Shown here: positions 45,617-57,254 of the stretch, piece by piece
How the letters are laid out: every line of letters begins with the position of its first letter
Numbering within the stretch: position 1 is the first letter of the stretch
Source of the DNA: Spirometra erinaceieuropaei
Taxonomy: Eukaryota > Platyhelminthes > Cestoda > Diphyllobothriidea > Diphyllobothriidae
Reading direction: 5' to 3'
Length of the DNA stretch: 64,000 bases
Assembly (NCBI GenBank): GCA_902702965.1
Contig: CACRXP010000029.1
Location: forward strand, 1,186,124-1,250,123
Notes under the pieces: model-generated
Databases searched by the model: none
Told to the model about the DNA's origin: nothing
The model's input: only the letters and a program-made list of their open reading frames with translations
Position numbers and translations under genes: made by a program

Positions 45617-47191
45617 CATTTGTTAAATGTTCGTTCAAAAGTCTTCCTGGCAATGATAGAGGCCACCATTCGACTGGAACATACTTTTTTCAAAGCACTT
45701 TTTATTAAACGAAAAAAGTCACCTCCATTTAGTTTATACTGCGTTATATCCTTAATACATTTAAGCAAACGTTCTTTATGATCATCAGATAATGAATTCG
45801 GCTGGCTTTTAATCCCGTGCAACCCAGGCGCGATATTATGCTTTTGTGTTAGCGGTCAGTGAAACTTTTAAGGAGGACGCCAGAGTGACCTTTTCTAGAG
45901 CCAGAACTCCGCGATTTTGGGATATTAGGCGATAGTTCTAGTAGTATATTGATAATCTTACTGGTCATTAACTAAGTTAATTAACGCCGGACAGAAATGC
46001 AATTTGCCATGTCCAAATGCTTTAGGCATGCCCTACAGATATAAGCATCGTGTTCATTAATATTTACCTGCGCTAAAAACAGAACTGCATCCAATCAGTT
46101 TTGTTAACTTCCATGTGCTGCTCAAAATGCCCCTTTTCTTTAAGTGCAGACGCTTTTATTCACTCACAAAAAACTATTTGTCATTAGGTCCCCTGCGCAA
46201 AGTTTCGATAGTGGTTTCTTTTACCAAAGGATTAATAGATTGTCAATATAATTTTTGTTTTTCATACTGCGTTAGCCCTTGTCCCGAGCTAATTATAAAA
46301 TATCCAGTTGAAGACAACGTTAAACTGGAAATGAAATGCAATTTTGGAATGTTCACCCCATCGGGTTTCAACTTGCAGATTCTTAATGTTTGGGAACTTC
46401 TGTACTGCTGTCTCGGGTATTCATGCGAAAGCTGGAAATCATGTTAAACTCTGTTAACCCAAAGTTCAAAATGTGCTTTGTGAAATAAAAAGTGAGCACG
46501 TGGGTAGTTTTCCAGTGAATGAGATCATCCTCGAATGGGCCGCTATGAGGAGTCTGTTTGCAACGTACATACACGTCGGGTGGAATATATTGCATTTAAC
46601 TGATAAATTTGATTCAACATATTTTATATGATATTTTGTTCACTAAATCTCGTAATTCAAAATTTTACGTGTGCAATATGCGGTCCGCATTTTTTCCATG
46701 AGAAGCTTCCAACGTCACGTTTACGACTGCAAATTCGCATGAAAACTCGCTGACTTTAAACCGAAATTTCAACATATATTCGCATGCGAACCGTCCTAAT
46801 TCGTCCTTTCTTGAGCTTTTGGTAGTGAAATATTTTAAAGATGAGTAATACATTATTATTATTCCCATCGCTAATGCTGATCCTTAGATCACGAAGCATT
46901 GTAAGCCTCGTTTTATTTATTATGCTACCATATCTCTAGCTCATTCTAACGTATATGAATACACCGTGCTGTTCACATAACCGTACCAATCCGCCATCCG
47001 TTAAGCAAATTACTTGGTCTACGTAATACCAAAATCATATTCATTATCACCTGGTTTTATCAAAAAACAAATGAGAATATGTAAATCTGAACAGCTTAGA
47101 ACAAACAAAAGTCATCAGCATTGTGCGTTTGCATGATCACTGCTCTACTCCACAAAGTGCCAGCATGAGTTCATAATGTCAGTTTTCCTCT
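45617..47191. other. No confident gene; possible exon next to MITE J
   Basis: The outer part of a minus frame (about 45625-45822) encodes a hydrophilic, protein-like segment containing LSDDHKERLLKCIKDITQYK, then runs into the right end of MITE J. No splice sites or family are recognisable, so it is left as a possibility only. The remainder is AT-rich and blank. Confidence 0.3.
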
Positions 47192-47767
47192 TTACAAACT
47201 CAAGCCCTTTCCACATTGTATTTGCCAATCAGCCGGTTGTATGGGCAGGGGAGACTCTGTGCCGCTCAGTTTGTCCAGTAGCCGGTTCTCTAGCTGCTCT
47301 CGCTGACATCGATTCCACGCCGAGGTGCATTGCATTAGGAATGCATAGAACTTGGGCTGGATGCGATATAAGGAAGTCATCGCGTTGGCAATTATTAGGG
47401 TATTTTCCACCGAATTATCCTTCAGCGAGCGCAGAATTCCAGACATTAGGAGGTCAAAGGGGTGAGGCCCGCAGACCAAGTCAACTTCCAGACTGGGTCT
47501 CCTAGCTAGGCTCTCTATGGGGTTTTCCGGTCTGGCTTCATCTGGAAGGCGCTGCAGAAGTTGACCGCGAGACATGGCGCAGACGGCTGGCAGACAGTAG
47601 GTAAAAATCAGAAAACTAATGAGTAGGGACACCGTTCGTGATCCAGCCTGGTGACGTTTGTACACGGCAGCAGCAGCTGTCGTTGTCTGCTGTGAAGGCA
47701 TCGTAATACCGCCAGGTAAGTGTGGAATGGAATCAGACTTTGGTGCTTTTAAGGTTTGCCTACTCAA
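47192..47767 (-). CDS. Putative secreted protein with four mature cysteines, unknown family
   Basis: 191-codon minus-strand frame, the longest outside recognised elements, in a GC-richer patch. Two possible starts: Met1 (47767) or Met23 (47701). I prefer Met23, because it gives a signal-peptide layout: a Thr/Ala-rich and then basic stretch, hydrophobic residues 46-57 (VSLLISFLIFTY) and a cleavage-like AVCA at 61-64. The predicted mature part contains an Ala-Arg-Arg (89-90) that could be a processing site. It also has VCGPHPFDLL at 98-107, an amphipathic Leu-rich segment, and Cys at 99, 147, 154 and 185, enough for two disulfides. The stop follows SL at 190-191. I do not recognise the family. 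Possible identities are a secreted effector or a prohormone, but this is inference. No introns, promoter or poly-A signal were established, and it could be one exon. Confidence 0.45.
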   Translation of the reverse strand: MSRQTLKAPKSDSIPHLPGGITMPSQQTTTAAAAVYKRHQAGSRTVSLLISFLIFTYCLPAVCAMSRGQLLQRLPDEARPENPIESLARRPSLEVDLVCGPHPFDLLMSGILRSLKDNSVENTLIIANAMTSLYRIQPKFYAFLMQCTSAWNRCQREQLENRLLDKLSGTESPLPIQPADWQIQCGKGLSL

Positions 47768-48589
47768 TATTCCCGACCAATTGCCTTAGCGGCTGCTCCG
47801 GTACGCGCGCACTCAGCGGAAAATGGGCCTGTCAACCGCTAGTGATCCGCCCAGTGAAATGTCATGAGTAGCCATCGTGGCAGGATAAGGCGATTGGTTG
47901 AAATCGCCATCAGTGTGATATCCGTTTGTGCTACCCGGCCGCTAATCAGGTGAGGGCAGGCCTAGTGAGACAGTGTTGCCATAAAGGCATATTTGACCTT
48001 TATTTTAATATTACAATGGAAGGCTGGAATTCGTTGTCGCTGTCTGTTTGGGTATGCGGGTAGCGGGAGCTGGATGTGCTGCCTACGTTTTGGGCAGCAA
48101 TTTACATAAAGTAAAATGACGTACTTGGGCTTTGTAAATTCTGTCCCTGTGGAAATCGCCGTGTGAAATTCTCCGAAATAGTGCAAAATCTAAACAGCCT
48201 TACTAATGGTGGGAATGGTATGTGCACTTTAACGTAAGGTCAAATAAAAAACAGTCTGATTTAAGATTCACAGCAATAGTCTCGAACCTTCGGACCCATT
48301 CATTTCTCCTTCGGTATACGGAAGCGTTTTTATTTAAAATCTTGTTTAGTCTCACTTCTCTTCCTCCGTCACATATTTACCATCTAAATTCGTGGGCGTG
48401 TAAGTCCGCCCCATGTTTGGAGACAAAGGCACGTGTTAATTTATTTTTAGCCTTTATATTAACACTTTGGCACTTTGAGAAGGAAGTACGTCAAACACTT
48501 TGCGTTCACAGGGGTTTTAGCCCTAAGCTAAAACCCCCATTTCGGGTGAAACATTTTGAAGAGGACTTTCCTATGAAATGGGTATTAGA
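47768..48589. other. No gene recognised
   Basis: The plus frame at 48222-48734 (170 codons) runs into the PLE end at 48590 and has no domain; I do not support it as a gene. Nothing else was seen. Confidence 0.35.
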
Positions 48590-48695
48590 GGTAACACCTT
48601 ATTTGCGACCGTATCTGATGATGGGCTCGAGTGAGAATCCAAAAAGTAAGGCCAATAAACTTCCCGTTCCAGTGATCGCATCTTCTTTTTTGGTA
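48590..48695 (+). mobile_element. PLE lineage A-like solo 3' end
   Basis: A solitary 3' terminus with no coding sequence: CTGATGATGGGCTCGAG, GTGAGAATCC, AATAAACTTCCCGTTCC, then GTGATCGCATCTTCTTT, matching the end of the element copies at 17.65 and 29.56 kb. It is an extreme 5'-truncated insertion or a solo pseudo-LTR. Confidence 0.75.
48611..48660 (+). ncRNA. Hammerhead-like motif, mutated core
   Basis: CTGATGA at 48615-48621 is intact, as is most of stem II (GGGCTC/GAATCC-like with loop GAGTGA). The GAAA box is AAAA and the cleavage triplet is GTA. The core change should abolish cleavage. Confidence 0.55.
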
Positions 48696-51219
48696 GATAA
48701 CGCCTTTAAAAACTATTTTCAGGGGATACGATAAATAAAATGTATGTCGACACTTTTCTCCACAATCACAGGTAACTGAATGGATGTTTACATGGACGTC
48801 GGCACGAAAAAAGGAAATTGAGCGAGAGTTCCCACCGGTAAGTTCTGCGGCCCCCATCAAATACTGGTTTACGCTTGCAGGCATGGACAATGGTCTCTAA
48901 CTATATTGCATTGGCTGCAGTACTCGCTAATGTTAAAATAAATTACCACGGCGGACATCTGACAGACTATTGCCTTTAACGCATAAAAGGGCTATAATAT
49001 TTTGCGTGCGCTCGGGGTCAAATAAAGAATAACAAGAATGGATATTTGGGGATGTAAATGCAAAAAATCATAAAATCGTCCTCATGGTCTCCAATAGCAT
49101 GTTACCGTCGGCATTATTTTATTTTTTGAAAATATATATTCAGAATATCAGTTAAAATACACTATTGAAACAACATTGTAGTACTACTTATTTCACAGCA
49201 AATGATTGAGATAAAATAATTAATGGTAGATTTCAAGACTTGTGTTTTGCCGTTCGGTATTTGATAAATAAGAGTAATTTACACGTGTGGCAAAATGGTA
49301 GTATTAGTCGCAGACTGTGATAGCATACTTTAGCTTTTGGATTCAGTAAACTTTGTTCAGTGATACGTGCCCCGTAATTGCCTAAATGAGCCCCACTTGA
49401 GAAGTGAACAGTCGTATTTTTCATTTTTCATGTCGAGTTTTGAAAAGTTTATTTTAATAAAAAGGTCAAAAAGTCTTACGGAGCAGGAAATCTGGCTATA
49501 AAATTTATATCTCAGGGCTCCAGTAGACTTTCTTAGAACACTGGAGGCTGGCAGATTTCGCCCAGCTAACTGATTGCCCGTTCAATGTATTGTTACGTTT
49601 GAAGGCGGTGCAGTGCCCCGTCAGCGTAAACGTGTAAAGTAACCGTAATTTTCGCGAATAAGAGGCATTTTTTGTGTTTATTATTGAATACAACTTTAGT
49701 CAGTTTGGATTATATAATTTTCATGTAGACTTTTAAAATATTATAAATGTCTCATGTTTTGGCTCTATAGAACGTGCTCGAAACTGGCAAAGTAGGCGTT
49801 CAATCCAGGGGAAGCTTTCTGCCTGAAATCCTTCCTATATCGCTCAAGGGATTATTTTAATTTTTTATTTCTAAGCACTCAGTTGCTACGTAAATATGCA
49901 GCCGGATTTCATGTTCACAGTCGTCTGGAACTTGCTGTAGGACGTCCATCCTTAGAGAACGTGCCGTGTAACCGATAAATTTGTATAACCAACTCATATT
50001 TCTGCTCTGACTGGAGACAAACAAAACACAGAATGTTTTAAAAATGCAGTTAATATGCCGCGAAAAGTCCGAATGATAACTTTGATTTGCCACAATCATT
50101 TCATGAAGCATCATACTGTAGTGCAGAGAGCTTCTGCAGAATTTCTAAAAATTACATTGATTTGTGCATGCGGAACGGAAACAAGCATAGGCTGCCAAAG
50201 ATCTACCTCCACACCGGACATTGATTTTTATTTTTTTGCAAGCGACATGAGACACTAGGTGTGTGTTTAATTTAAGCAATGATAAAAAATCAGGATCAAA
50301 ATATTAAAATCTATAGGGACAATGTCTGGGTCAGAGGAAAACTGGAAAACATCGCCACCGCTGGAACTCAGAAGAAGATGCAGAAGTAAGAATATTTGAA
50401 GAAGAAGAAGAAGAAGAAGTGGGAGTAGGCAAGAAAGTTTCGCGGTACTTTGGATGATAAATATTATAGAAATGCCTGTGCATTATGCAACCTCACTGAC
50501 CCATTTTTAACAAGCGCTTACTTTTCCCAGCGCAAGCGACATGCTAACGAGGGAAAGCCGTAAAACAGGCGTTGAAGCAGAGGCAGCTGTAGCAGTGCCA
50601 ACCGCAGTTTTTGAGCCTCGGGCTGGCCATAGCTTTTGCCAAGCCAGATAATAACTAAAAATATTGCATTTTATCCATATGTGGAGATTTTCATCGACTC
50701 GCAATCTCTAAATCAGAAACAGCGCTGCCTCTGGACAGTATCAGAGGCGAAGCGTTCCATTCCTGACAGTTGGTCATATTTAATGTCAACCTCCAAAGTG
50801 GAGCAGGGTTAAAGCCAGAGTCAGCAATATCTGAAAGAAGAAACGTGCCGCCCACGTACTTTGTCGCCTACGATCCCAAATCCTACTAGTGCATGGCAGT
50901 TAAGCTGCAACAAACTCAGACATCTCCCAGTGACTTCAAAGTAAAGTGGTTATGCTAAAGGCAAAATACTGTTGTACCGTCCTTAAGGGGGTTAAAATGT
51001 CAAATTTTTAAGAGAAAGTATTAAAATTTATTTCTTTTTCGCGTATGGCTAACCTAAAAGAGCAATGAAGACTCTTGCAGCACAAAGGCTTTCTCCGGTA
51101 TACATCTGTCCAGCTCGAGACGACATGTATTATTTTCATTTTCGTTGGTTTCAGGCCAAGCATGTGCATTATCCTTTGATTTAACCAGATTCTTCGGCGA
51201 AAATGAGAGGCAAAAAATA
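48696..51219. other. No confident gene; one possible exon
   Basis: On the minus strand a pyrimidine-rich tract ending TTTGTCTCCAG (about 50017-50007) precedes an open frame down to 49857 containing YTARSLRMDVLQQVPDDCEH. It looks like an acceptor and exon, but no donor or family is confirmed. A GAA microsatellite sits at 50398-50419. Other frames are short and unrecognised. Confidence 0.3.
50398..50419. repeat. GAA microsatellite
   Basis: Seven consecutive GAA triplets. GAA-rich spots also mark PLE ends here, but no PLE terminus is recognisable next to this one. Confidence 0.85.
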
Positions 51220-53154
51220 TACAGTGCGCGACCGATCTCATGAAATGTTTGTCGAAATAATGAAATGCATTTTCGATTAGGAAGGATAACTTAAGTTAAT
51301 TTGTATTATTTATTATCGTGCAGTATGATCCCATAGTATTTCGAACTCATCAGGATGTCGGCTTCTGAATGTATTTCTTTTGGTCTCTTGAAGAAATCCC
51401 ACTCGGTAAAAAAGACTACTAACAGTAGATGTGCTAACTCATGAAATGTCGACCAAAACTTCGAAATGCGTTTTCGTTTCGAAAAGATAAATTAAGTAGT
51501 GTTGTAAAACTAATCATGATGCAGCATATATTTATAATGATCCAGTTACCACAGGGTGTCGGCTTTCAAAAGAACTTATTTTCGGCTGCATGCAAGGTCC
51601 ATACTCTGCAAAAAATGGCTACTTAAATGACATGCAATTATTTAATTGATTTTCGATGTCCTTGAAAATTTAATTATATTTCATAGAAGACATGCATAAA
51701 AATATTCAGTCTTTTACTTATTCGATAGAAAATCACTTCTTCTTCCAATTTCATGCTCAAAAGAAGAGTATAAGTCGGTTTTAAAAAACTTTCTAAATCC
51801 CGAATAATTTTGAACCCGACCTGCTGTTACACTTGCATTTACGGTTTCAAAACTACAAGCTGTATATTTTCCGTGTACGGAAAACCATGCATTTCTCTAC
51901 GGTGTTAAGAGGAGACCATATGACGTTCATAAAATTAGGCAGTGGATATGAGCAATATTGTAAACTTTACAAGCCACATTCGTAAATGCAGATACATGAC
52001 GTTTCGTGAACGGCTATTTAACGATATTGAAAAATCTCACAATTAGAAACTTTTTTTAAAAACGAATTATACTCTTCTTTTGAGTATGAAATTGGAAGAA
52101 AACGTGATTTTCTACAAAATAAGAAAAAGAATGAATATTTTTATGCACGTCTTCCATGAAATATAGTTGAATTTTCAAGGGCATCGAAAATCAATGGGAA
52201 AATGCCTGCTACTTAGGTAGTCATTTTTTGCAGAGTATAGATCTTGCATGCAGCCGAAAATAAGTTCTTTCAAAAGCCGACACTGTGAGGTAACGGGATC
52301 ATTATAGATTTATGCTGTACCATGATGAGTTTTACAACAAGACTCAATGTATCTTTTTGAAACGAGAAAGAATGTCGATATTATGGTTGACGTTTCATGA
52401 GTTAGCACATCTACTGTAAATAGCATGCATTTTTCCTATTGAATTTCGATAGATTCGAATATATTTTATAGAAAACATGTACACAAATATGCTTTTTTGT
52501 GCTTCTTTGGTGGATAAGTTTTACAAAGGTTTACCGGTTCCTCAATAATTTTGAGGCGATCTACTACTGCTTTGGCGTTTAGCGATTTCAGTCGATAAGC
52601 TGCAAGCTTTTTGCATAAAGAAAATTGCACATTCCTCTATGCTTTAAAAAATATAATATAAAATTTAGAAAATTTCGCAATGGGTCCGGACTGTGTTGTA
52701 CATTTTATGAGGAGCATTGGTGAACGGGCATATGCGGTCCTGTATGCATGGACATCCAACGGTCTTAAAAATCTCATGACTGGAAACTTTTTAAAACCCA
52801 AATATACACATTTTCCGGGTATAACATATTAAGAAAATGTGATTTCCCACCAAAGAATTACAAGAAAACATATTTGCGTGCATGTTTTTTATAAAATGTA
52901 TTCGAATTCATTAGACCATCGAAATCCAATAGGAAAAATGCATGCTATTTAAGTAGTTATTTTTTACCGAGTGCGGTTTCTGCAGGAGCCCAAAAAGGAA
53001 TGCATTCAAAAGCCAACCTCCTGTTGAGTCCGAAATACTTTGGGATTATACTGCGTGCTAATCAACACTACAACTTCACTTAAGTAATCCTTCTTAATCG
53101 AAAATGCATTTCAAAATTTCGGCCAACATTTTATGAGATCGGTCACGCACTCTA
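51220..53154. mobile_element. Fold-back MITE copy K1 (subfamily 1), split by another MITE
   Basis: Left terminus TACAGTGCGCGACCGATCTC at 51220, right terminus GAGATCGGTCACGCACTCTA ending 53154. The element is interrupted at 51421-52418 by copy K2. Removing K2 leaves about 939 bp, in line with other full copies. The flanks of K2 (GACTACT on the left, AATAGCATGC on the right) are the two halves of a block that other copies have uninterrupted (ACTACTTAAGTAGCATGC-like). Confidence 0.9.
51421..52418. mobile_element. Fold-back MITE copy K2 (subfamily 2), nested inside K1
   Basis: Left terminus CAGTAGATGTGCTAACTC at 51423, right terminus GAGTTAGCACATCTACTG ending at 52416: a perfect inverse complement over 18 bases. 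It is flanked by AA (51421-51422) on the left and TA (52417-52418) on the right, a TA target duplication with one mutated copy. Length 994 bp. Perfect termini indicate a comparatively young insertion into an older element. Confidence 0.93.
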
Positions 53155-55923
53155 TGAAACAGATGTACTCAAGAGGCGGTAACTGACAATTTTGCCGAAA
53201 TGATGTACTAAACTCATCTGCATACCTATTTAAGCATCGCATCCCGTCAGTCACCAGCGCTTTCGGCAATGAGGTTTTTTAAAGTCCGTATTTTCCCATT
53301 GACCTCTGTCGGCATAAAACAATGCAACAGCATTTTACTATTCTCCTATTATGTTCAAGCAGATTCGCCAGGTTAGAAGACAATGGCTGAAATCTAAAGG
53401 ACAAGGGCAAGGCCAGACAAAAGATTATCCGTCTTAAATATGAGTCTGAACGTAAGAGCGCACTGTCCCTAAAATCAAGGCACTAGGCAAGAACAGGGGT
53501 GCTTTGAGACTTACTCGCAACTTTTCGTGACTGACAAGATAATTTCGTGAATTAACCCGTTCCTATATTCGGCTGTTGAACTCTCCATTTTTATATTTAT
53601 TCTATATGTGCATAACAGTGAAATTTTCATTTGTCCCCGTCCCTGTTCCACAGGGTTGCACGTGCCGCGGAATGGTGCTCACTTGCTATTTGTCCCGAGC
53701 ACAAGATTTGGAGCCAAGTTAGTTTAAAGTAAAAGGAACTATCGTTTTTGCCAAAAAAAATTCACCGTTGTTTGGCAAGAATTGCAGACATTAGGCTTTT
53801 ATAAACGACAAGTAGGCGTTTTATTCTACAAAAATTGTGATGCTCATTCAATTACCACCCTATCCTTGATAGTCAACCGTGATAGGATGACCTGAACAAT
53901 TAATGATTGTCCACCTGAAAGATGGTTCTTCTTGCATTCGGCCAACCGAGCCCCTTTCAAAATCAAAGTCCAATTACAGTTTGAGATACCCTTTGAGATG
54001 AAAATTATTATTAATATTATTCTTAACAGATAGGAAAAAATATTCTATTTACGGTTTCTCATTTGAGAGGCTTGAAACAGGCGTTTGCAGATGATGTTGG
54101 ATGGTTAGAATATTTTCCTTATTTTTTCAAAAATATTGTATGCAAGCAAACGTCATTCAACAGTATAGAAAGCCTTTTATTTGCTTTTCTCTAAAATACC
54201 CTGTTTTTCTTTAAGACGTACAGCTGGCCCTAAGAAAGGTGGTACGCAAATCAAAATAGGCAAATCAGTAAAAGTTAAAATTTTGTACAGCACTCTTAAG
54301 AATTTTCCAGATTTCATTCGTTGTTTTCAATAATTTGTAAAACTACTGATTCATCACTTAAAGTAACTTATGTTGCAGTTAGTGATTTAATCAAAAAGGA
54401 TCCGATACAAAAGAAAACCCCAAAATAATAGACATAGCTTCTTTTTTCTAAAGGAGAGGATTGGCTGAAAAATTTACTAACATCTGCAAATTACCGGATC
54501 TAATTTAAAAAAAACTGTAGACATTTTCTTTCCATTTGGAAATATATTTTTCAGAACAATAGGATTTTATTACGAAGTTAGATTTTACACACCGCCGTAT
54601 AGTTTGCCTAAACTGTAAATTCGTCCACCACTGTAACTTTAAATTTATGGTTTCTGACGCCAGGAAGCTTTGTACTGAAAATTAACTTCGACCGATATAG
54701 CTAGCCATGCTTTCCTCAAAACCCTTATATGTGCCGCGTGAGAGATGTCCCTCTGGTTTGCTTTTAATTCCTAGCCACTTCAAACACCGTTTGGTCGACA
54801 GCTTTTAAACCGTGCAAATCCGGTGCCGGTCGATTATGATGCATGTTAAATAAATATGAACAAGGCAAAGGCGACGAACCATGTAGGATATATTGACGTC
54901 ATAAAATTTTGTGACCTCTTATTCAGCTGCACACGGCTTTTGCGTACTTCTGAGGTGAACTGTTCAATCAGAAATAGGCCGAGAGGGATGAGGCATGTTA
55001 AGTTATTAGAATATGGACTGTTTGTCTGATATACGAGTACAATTGACGAGGGGGAAGGGGGGATTTATTTAAGCAAGCTAGCACGCATTGCGGTAAAAAC
55101 ATGTTAGGTGCGCAGTTGAATAAGAAGCAATGAAACCTTGTGACGTCAATAAATCCTGAATGTTTCGTCGCCTCCGTCTTATCATGCATGTATTTCTGAA
55201 GTTCTTCCTATTTTAGTATATGCTTGAATTGGATTGTTCCACGGGGCATAATAATACTAGACCAATGTTCCCTTATATAGTTTACAACAATTGCTGTTTT
55301 TTCACAACTTTCGCATCACGTTTTTTCCTCTAAAACCTATTTCAAGCCTTGTATCATGCTCGCCTGCGTCATTTGAATCTTTCTGTAAGGACATACATAT
55401 CAATCATAAATGCTATTGGGAAATATGCCAGCGGATTAGGTTTTTGATTCTCCAGACGTATATCCTAACCTGTCTCACGCTTACCAAAATAGAAACCTAT
55501 CAAATCAGTCCCTTCTGCATGAAAGTAAGTTAAAAGCGCTTTGTCAATATTTCGGCAAGTTCTGTATACATTTAAACATACGTGCGTTGTAAGCTTTGTT
55601 TTCTCTGCTAAGAAAGCGCGTTCTTACATGTTGTGTAAGTACAAAGACCTCCTGTAACACAGCAATCAAGGTGCCTTGCGGCACGATGAATCCTCACCCA
55701 GCAAGGGGCAATTTGGCGAGAGACTGGGATTTTAATGTGATTTGTGACGAAGGAGATTTCCCAAATTAGCACTAGTGGAATTTACTTTCGCCTCGAGGTA
55801 CCTCTGTACACGCTTCCTTAAAAAGTTCCAGTGACGTCTCGCAGCTTAGACTAACCGATCACGGGTACTGCGATAGGCATCCGGTGACATTTCACTAGGC
55901 AAGCATCCAAGAACTGGCATTTA
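53155..55923. other. No gene recognised
   Basis: AT-rich; frames below about 80 codons with no motif. No element end identified. Confidence 0.4.
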
Positions 55924-56201
55924 NNNNNNNNNNNNNNNNNNNNNNNNNNNNNNNNNNNNNNNNNNNNNNNNNNNNNNNNNNNNNNNNNNNNNNNNNNNNN
56001 NNNNNNNNNNNNNNNNNNNNNNNNNNNNNNNNNNNNNNNNNNNNNNNNNNNNNNNNNNNNNNNNNNNNNNNNNNNNNNNNNNNNNNNNNNNNNNNNNNNN
56101 NNNNNNNNNNNNNNNNNNNNNNNNNNNNNNNNNNNNNNNNNNNNNNNNNNNNNNNNNNNNNNNNNNNNNNNNNNNNNNNNNNNNNNNNNNNNNNNNNNNN
56201 N
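55924..56201. other. Assembly gap (278 N)
   Basis: Uncalled bases. Apparent long minus frames through this region consist mostly of Ns and are not genes. Confidence 0.99.
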
Positions 56202-56529
56202 AACATACATACAGGGGCAATTGGTACATTTGATGCGACGGATGATATTTGTTTGCCGCTCTATAAAAATAAGATTATTTATTCGAGATAATACTGCGCG
56301 CAATGAGTGTGTTGATTTGTGGACAATGCGCATACCGAACCTGTTTGGTTCTCGGCGATCGCTTCAGAGGTTTCCTGCATATATGGCAAAGCAAGCAATT
56401 TCTGTGTCACGATTCTCCAGTTGAGGTGGGACCCCGTAGTTGTGTCTGACACCTGATGTAGTTCTTCGCAAAACTGACCGAATATCCATTGGGTCGAAAC
56501 AACCAATACAGGTCAATGAAGAAGGAGGT
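56202..56529. other. No gene recognised
   Basis: Two short minus frames near 56279-56558 overlap in different phases; no motif. Confidence 0.35.
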
Positions 56530-56547
56530 AGAACCGCTATAATTAAA

Positions 56548-56610
56548 GTTTTATTCAACAGACGCTTAAGATTGTTTGCGCAAACCCATCAGCAGAAACA
56601 ATAGCAGACA
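56548..56610 (-). ncRNA. Degraded hammerhead-like 3' end
   Basis: At the place expected for the motif, the minus strand has CTGATGGG then TTTGCGCAAA and GCGTCTGTTGAATAAAAC. CTGATGA is broken and the GAAA box is not found. It is recognised only by position relative to the conserved UTR. Confidence 0.35.
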
Positions 56611-56670
56611 GGAGTAGCTCATGCATAGGGGGCTGCAGTATTTATAGGTAGCAGTCGCCATGCTACCGCA

Positions 56671-56687
56671 TATATATATATATATAT
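56671..56687. repeat. TA dinucleotide microsatellite
   Basis: Eight TA units inside the lineage B UTR. Confidence 0.9.
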
Positions 56688-56879
56688 TAAAGTTAAAGTC
56701 ACCACCTCCATCAAGGATTGTTGTACGTAGTGTGATGATTGTTCGATGGTCAACATTTGAGTCATTAATCACTGCAATTTCGCCAAATGTGTTGGATGCT
56801 GGTGGGATGATTGCTCAACCATCCTGCACACCGACCCCGACGTTGGGAATAGTGCTCGCCTGTGCATTCAAGGTAAGCT

Positions 56880-57254
56880 AGCTGTCTTCTCAGAAGATCA
56901 TCGCTCCTGCAATAACGGTAGACGTTGTGGAAGAGAGTTCGGACGCAGCTTCTTTTCCGACCTGCAGGGTGTTTATTTCCGTTATAGTGATCTTTGCACC
57001 TGATCTCTCCTTGTAGACGTTCGTAGAAAACTTGCTTTCACTCAGCCTTTGTATTCTCCCATCCACCAATGACATTCTGTTTTACTACAAATACCCTGCA
57101 TGTAGTCTTTACTGGCGGGGAAGACAGTATTTAGTCTCTGATGCAGGCGTTCGACTTCGGGATTCTTTTTGGTGACAAACGTGCCATCTGTGCAGCGAAG
57201 CCACATTTTGCGCTTGAGGGCCTGTAATAACGGTTTACTGGACCCTGCTGGCAT
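56880..57254 (-). pseudogene. PLE reverse transcriptase remnant (motif C and thumb)
   Basis: Frame 1 (57254-57042) reads TDGTFV, the remains of the YVDD box (YVDD changed to CTDG), then ERLHQRLNTVFPAS, the counterpart of FKERLNAVFSDIQ in the lineage A element. Another frame gives LVDGRIQRLSESKFSTNVY and a third gives NKHPAGRKRSCVRTLF, matching HPISHKRSCVGTLY of the intact thumb region. Three frames in 375 bases show at least two frameshifts, and the second catalytic Asp is lost. Confidence 0.8.

Larger units (their letters stand above)
56530..57254 (-). mobile_element. PLE lineage B fragment with internal deletion, minus strand
   Basis: Reading leftwards: RT motif C region, end of palm and thumb, then a jump to the C-terminal tail (about 56880 to 56720), 3' UTR with TAAATACTGCAGCCCCC and GCATGAGCTAC blocks as in lineage A, and a degraded terminal motif near 56590. 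The linker and GIY-YIG are missing, so an internal deletion removed them. A TA microsatellite interrupts the UTR at 56671-56687. Confidence 0.8.

Noticed and set aside
47176..47505. 109-codon plus-strand frame
   Set aside because: It is the shadow of the minus-strand frame at 47192-47767, which has the signal-peptide-like segment and better protein character.
47714..47721. AGGTAAGT, a good splice donor on the plus strand
   Set aside because: No plausible plus-strand exon precedes it, and it lies inside the minus-strand candidate gene; probably chance.
55851..56333. 160-codon minus frame across the second gap
   Set aside because: Mostly Ns; no real coding sequence supports it.
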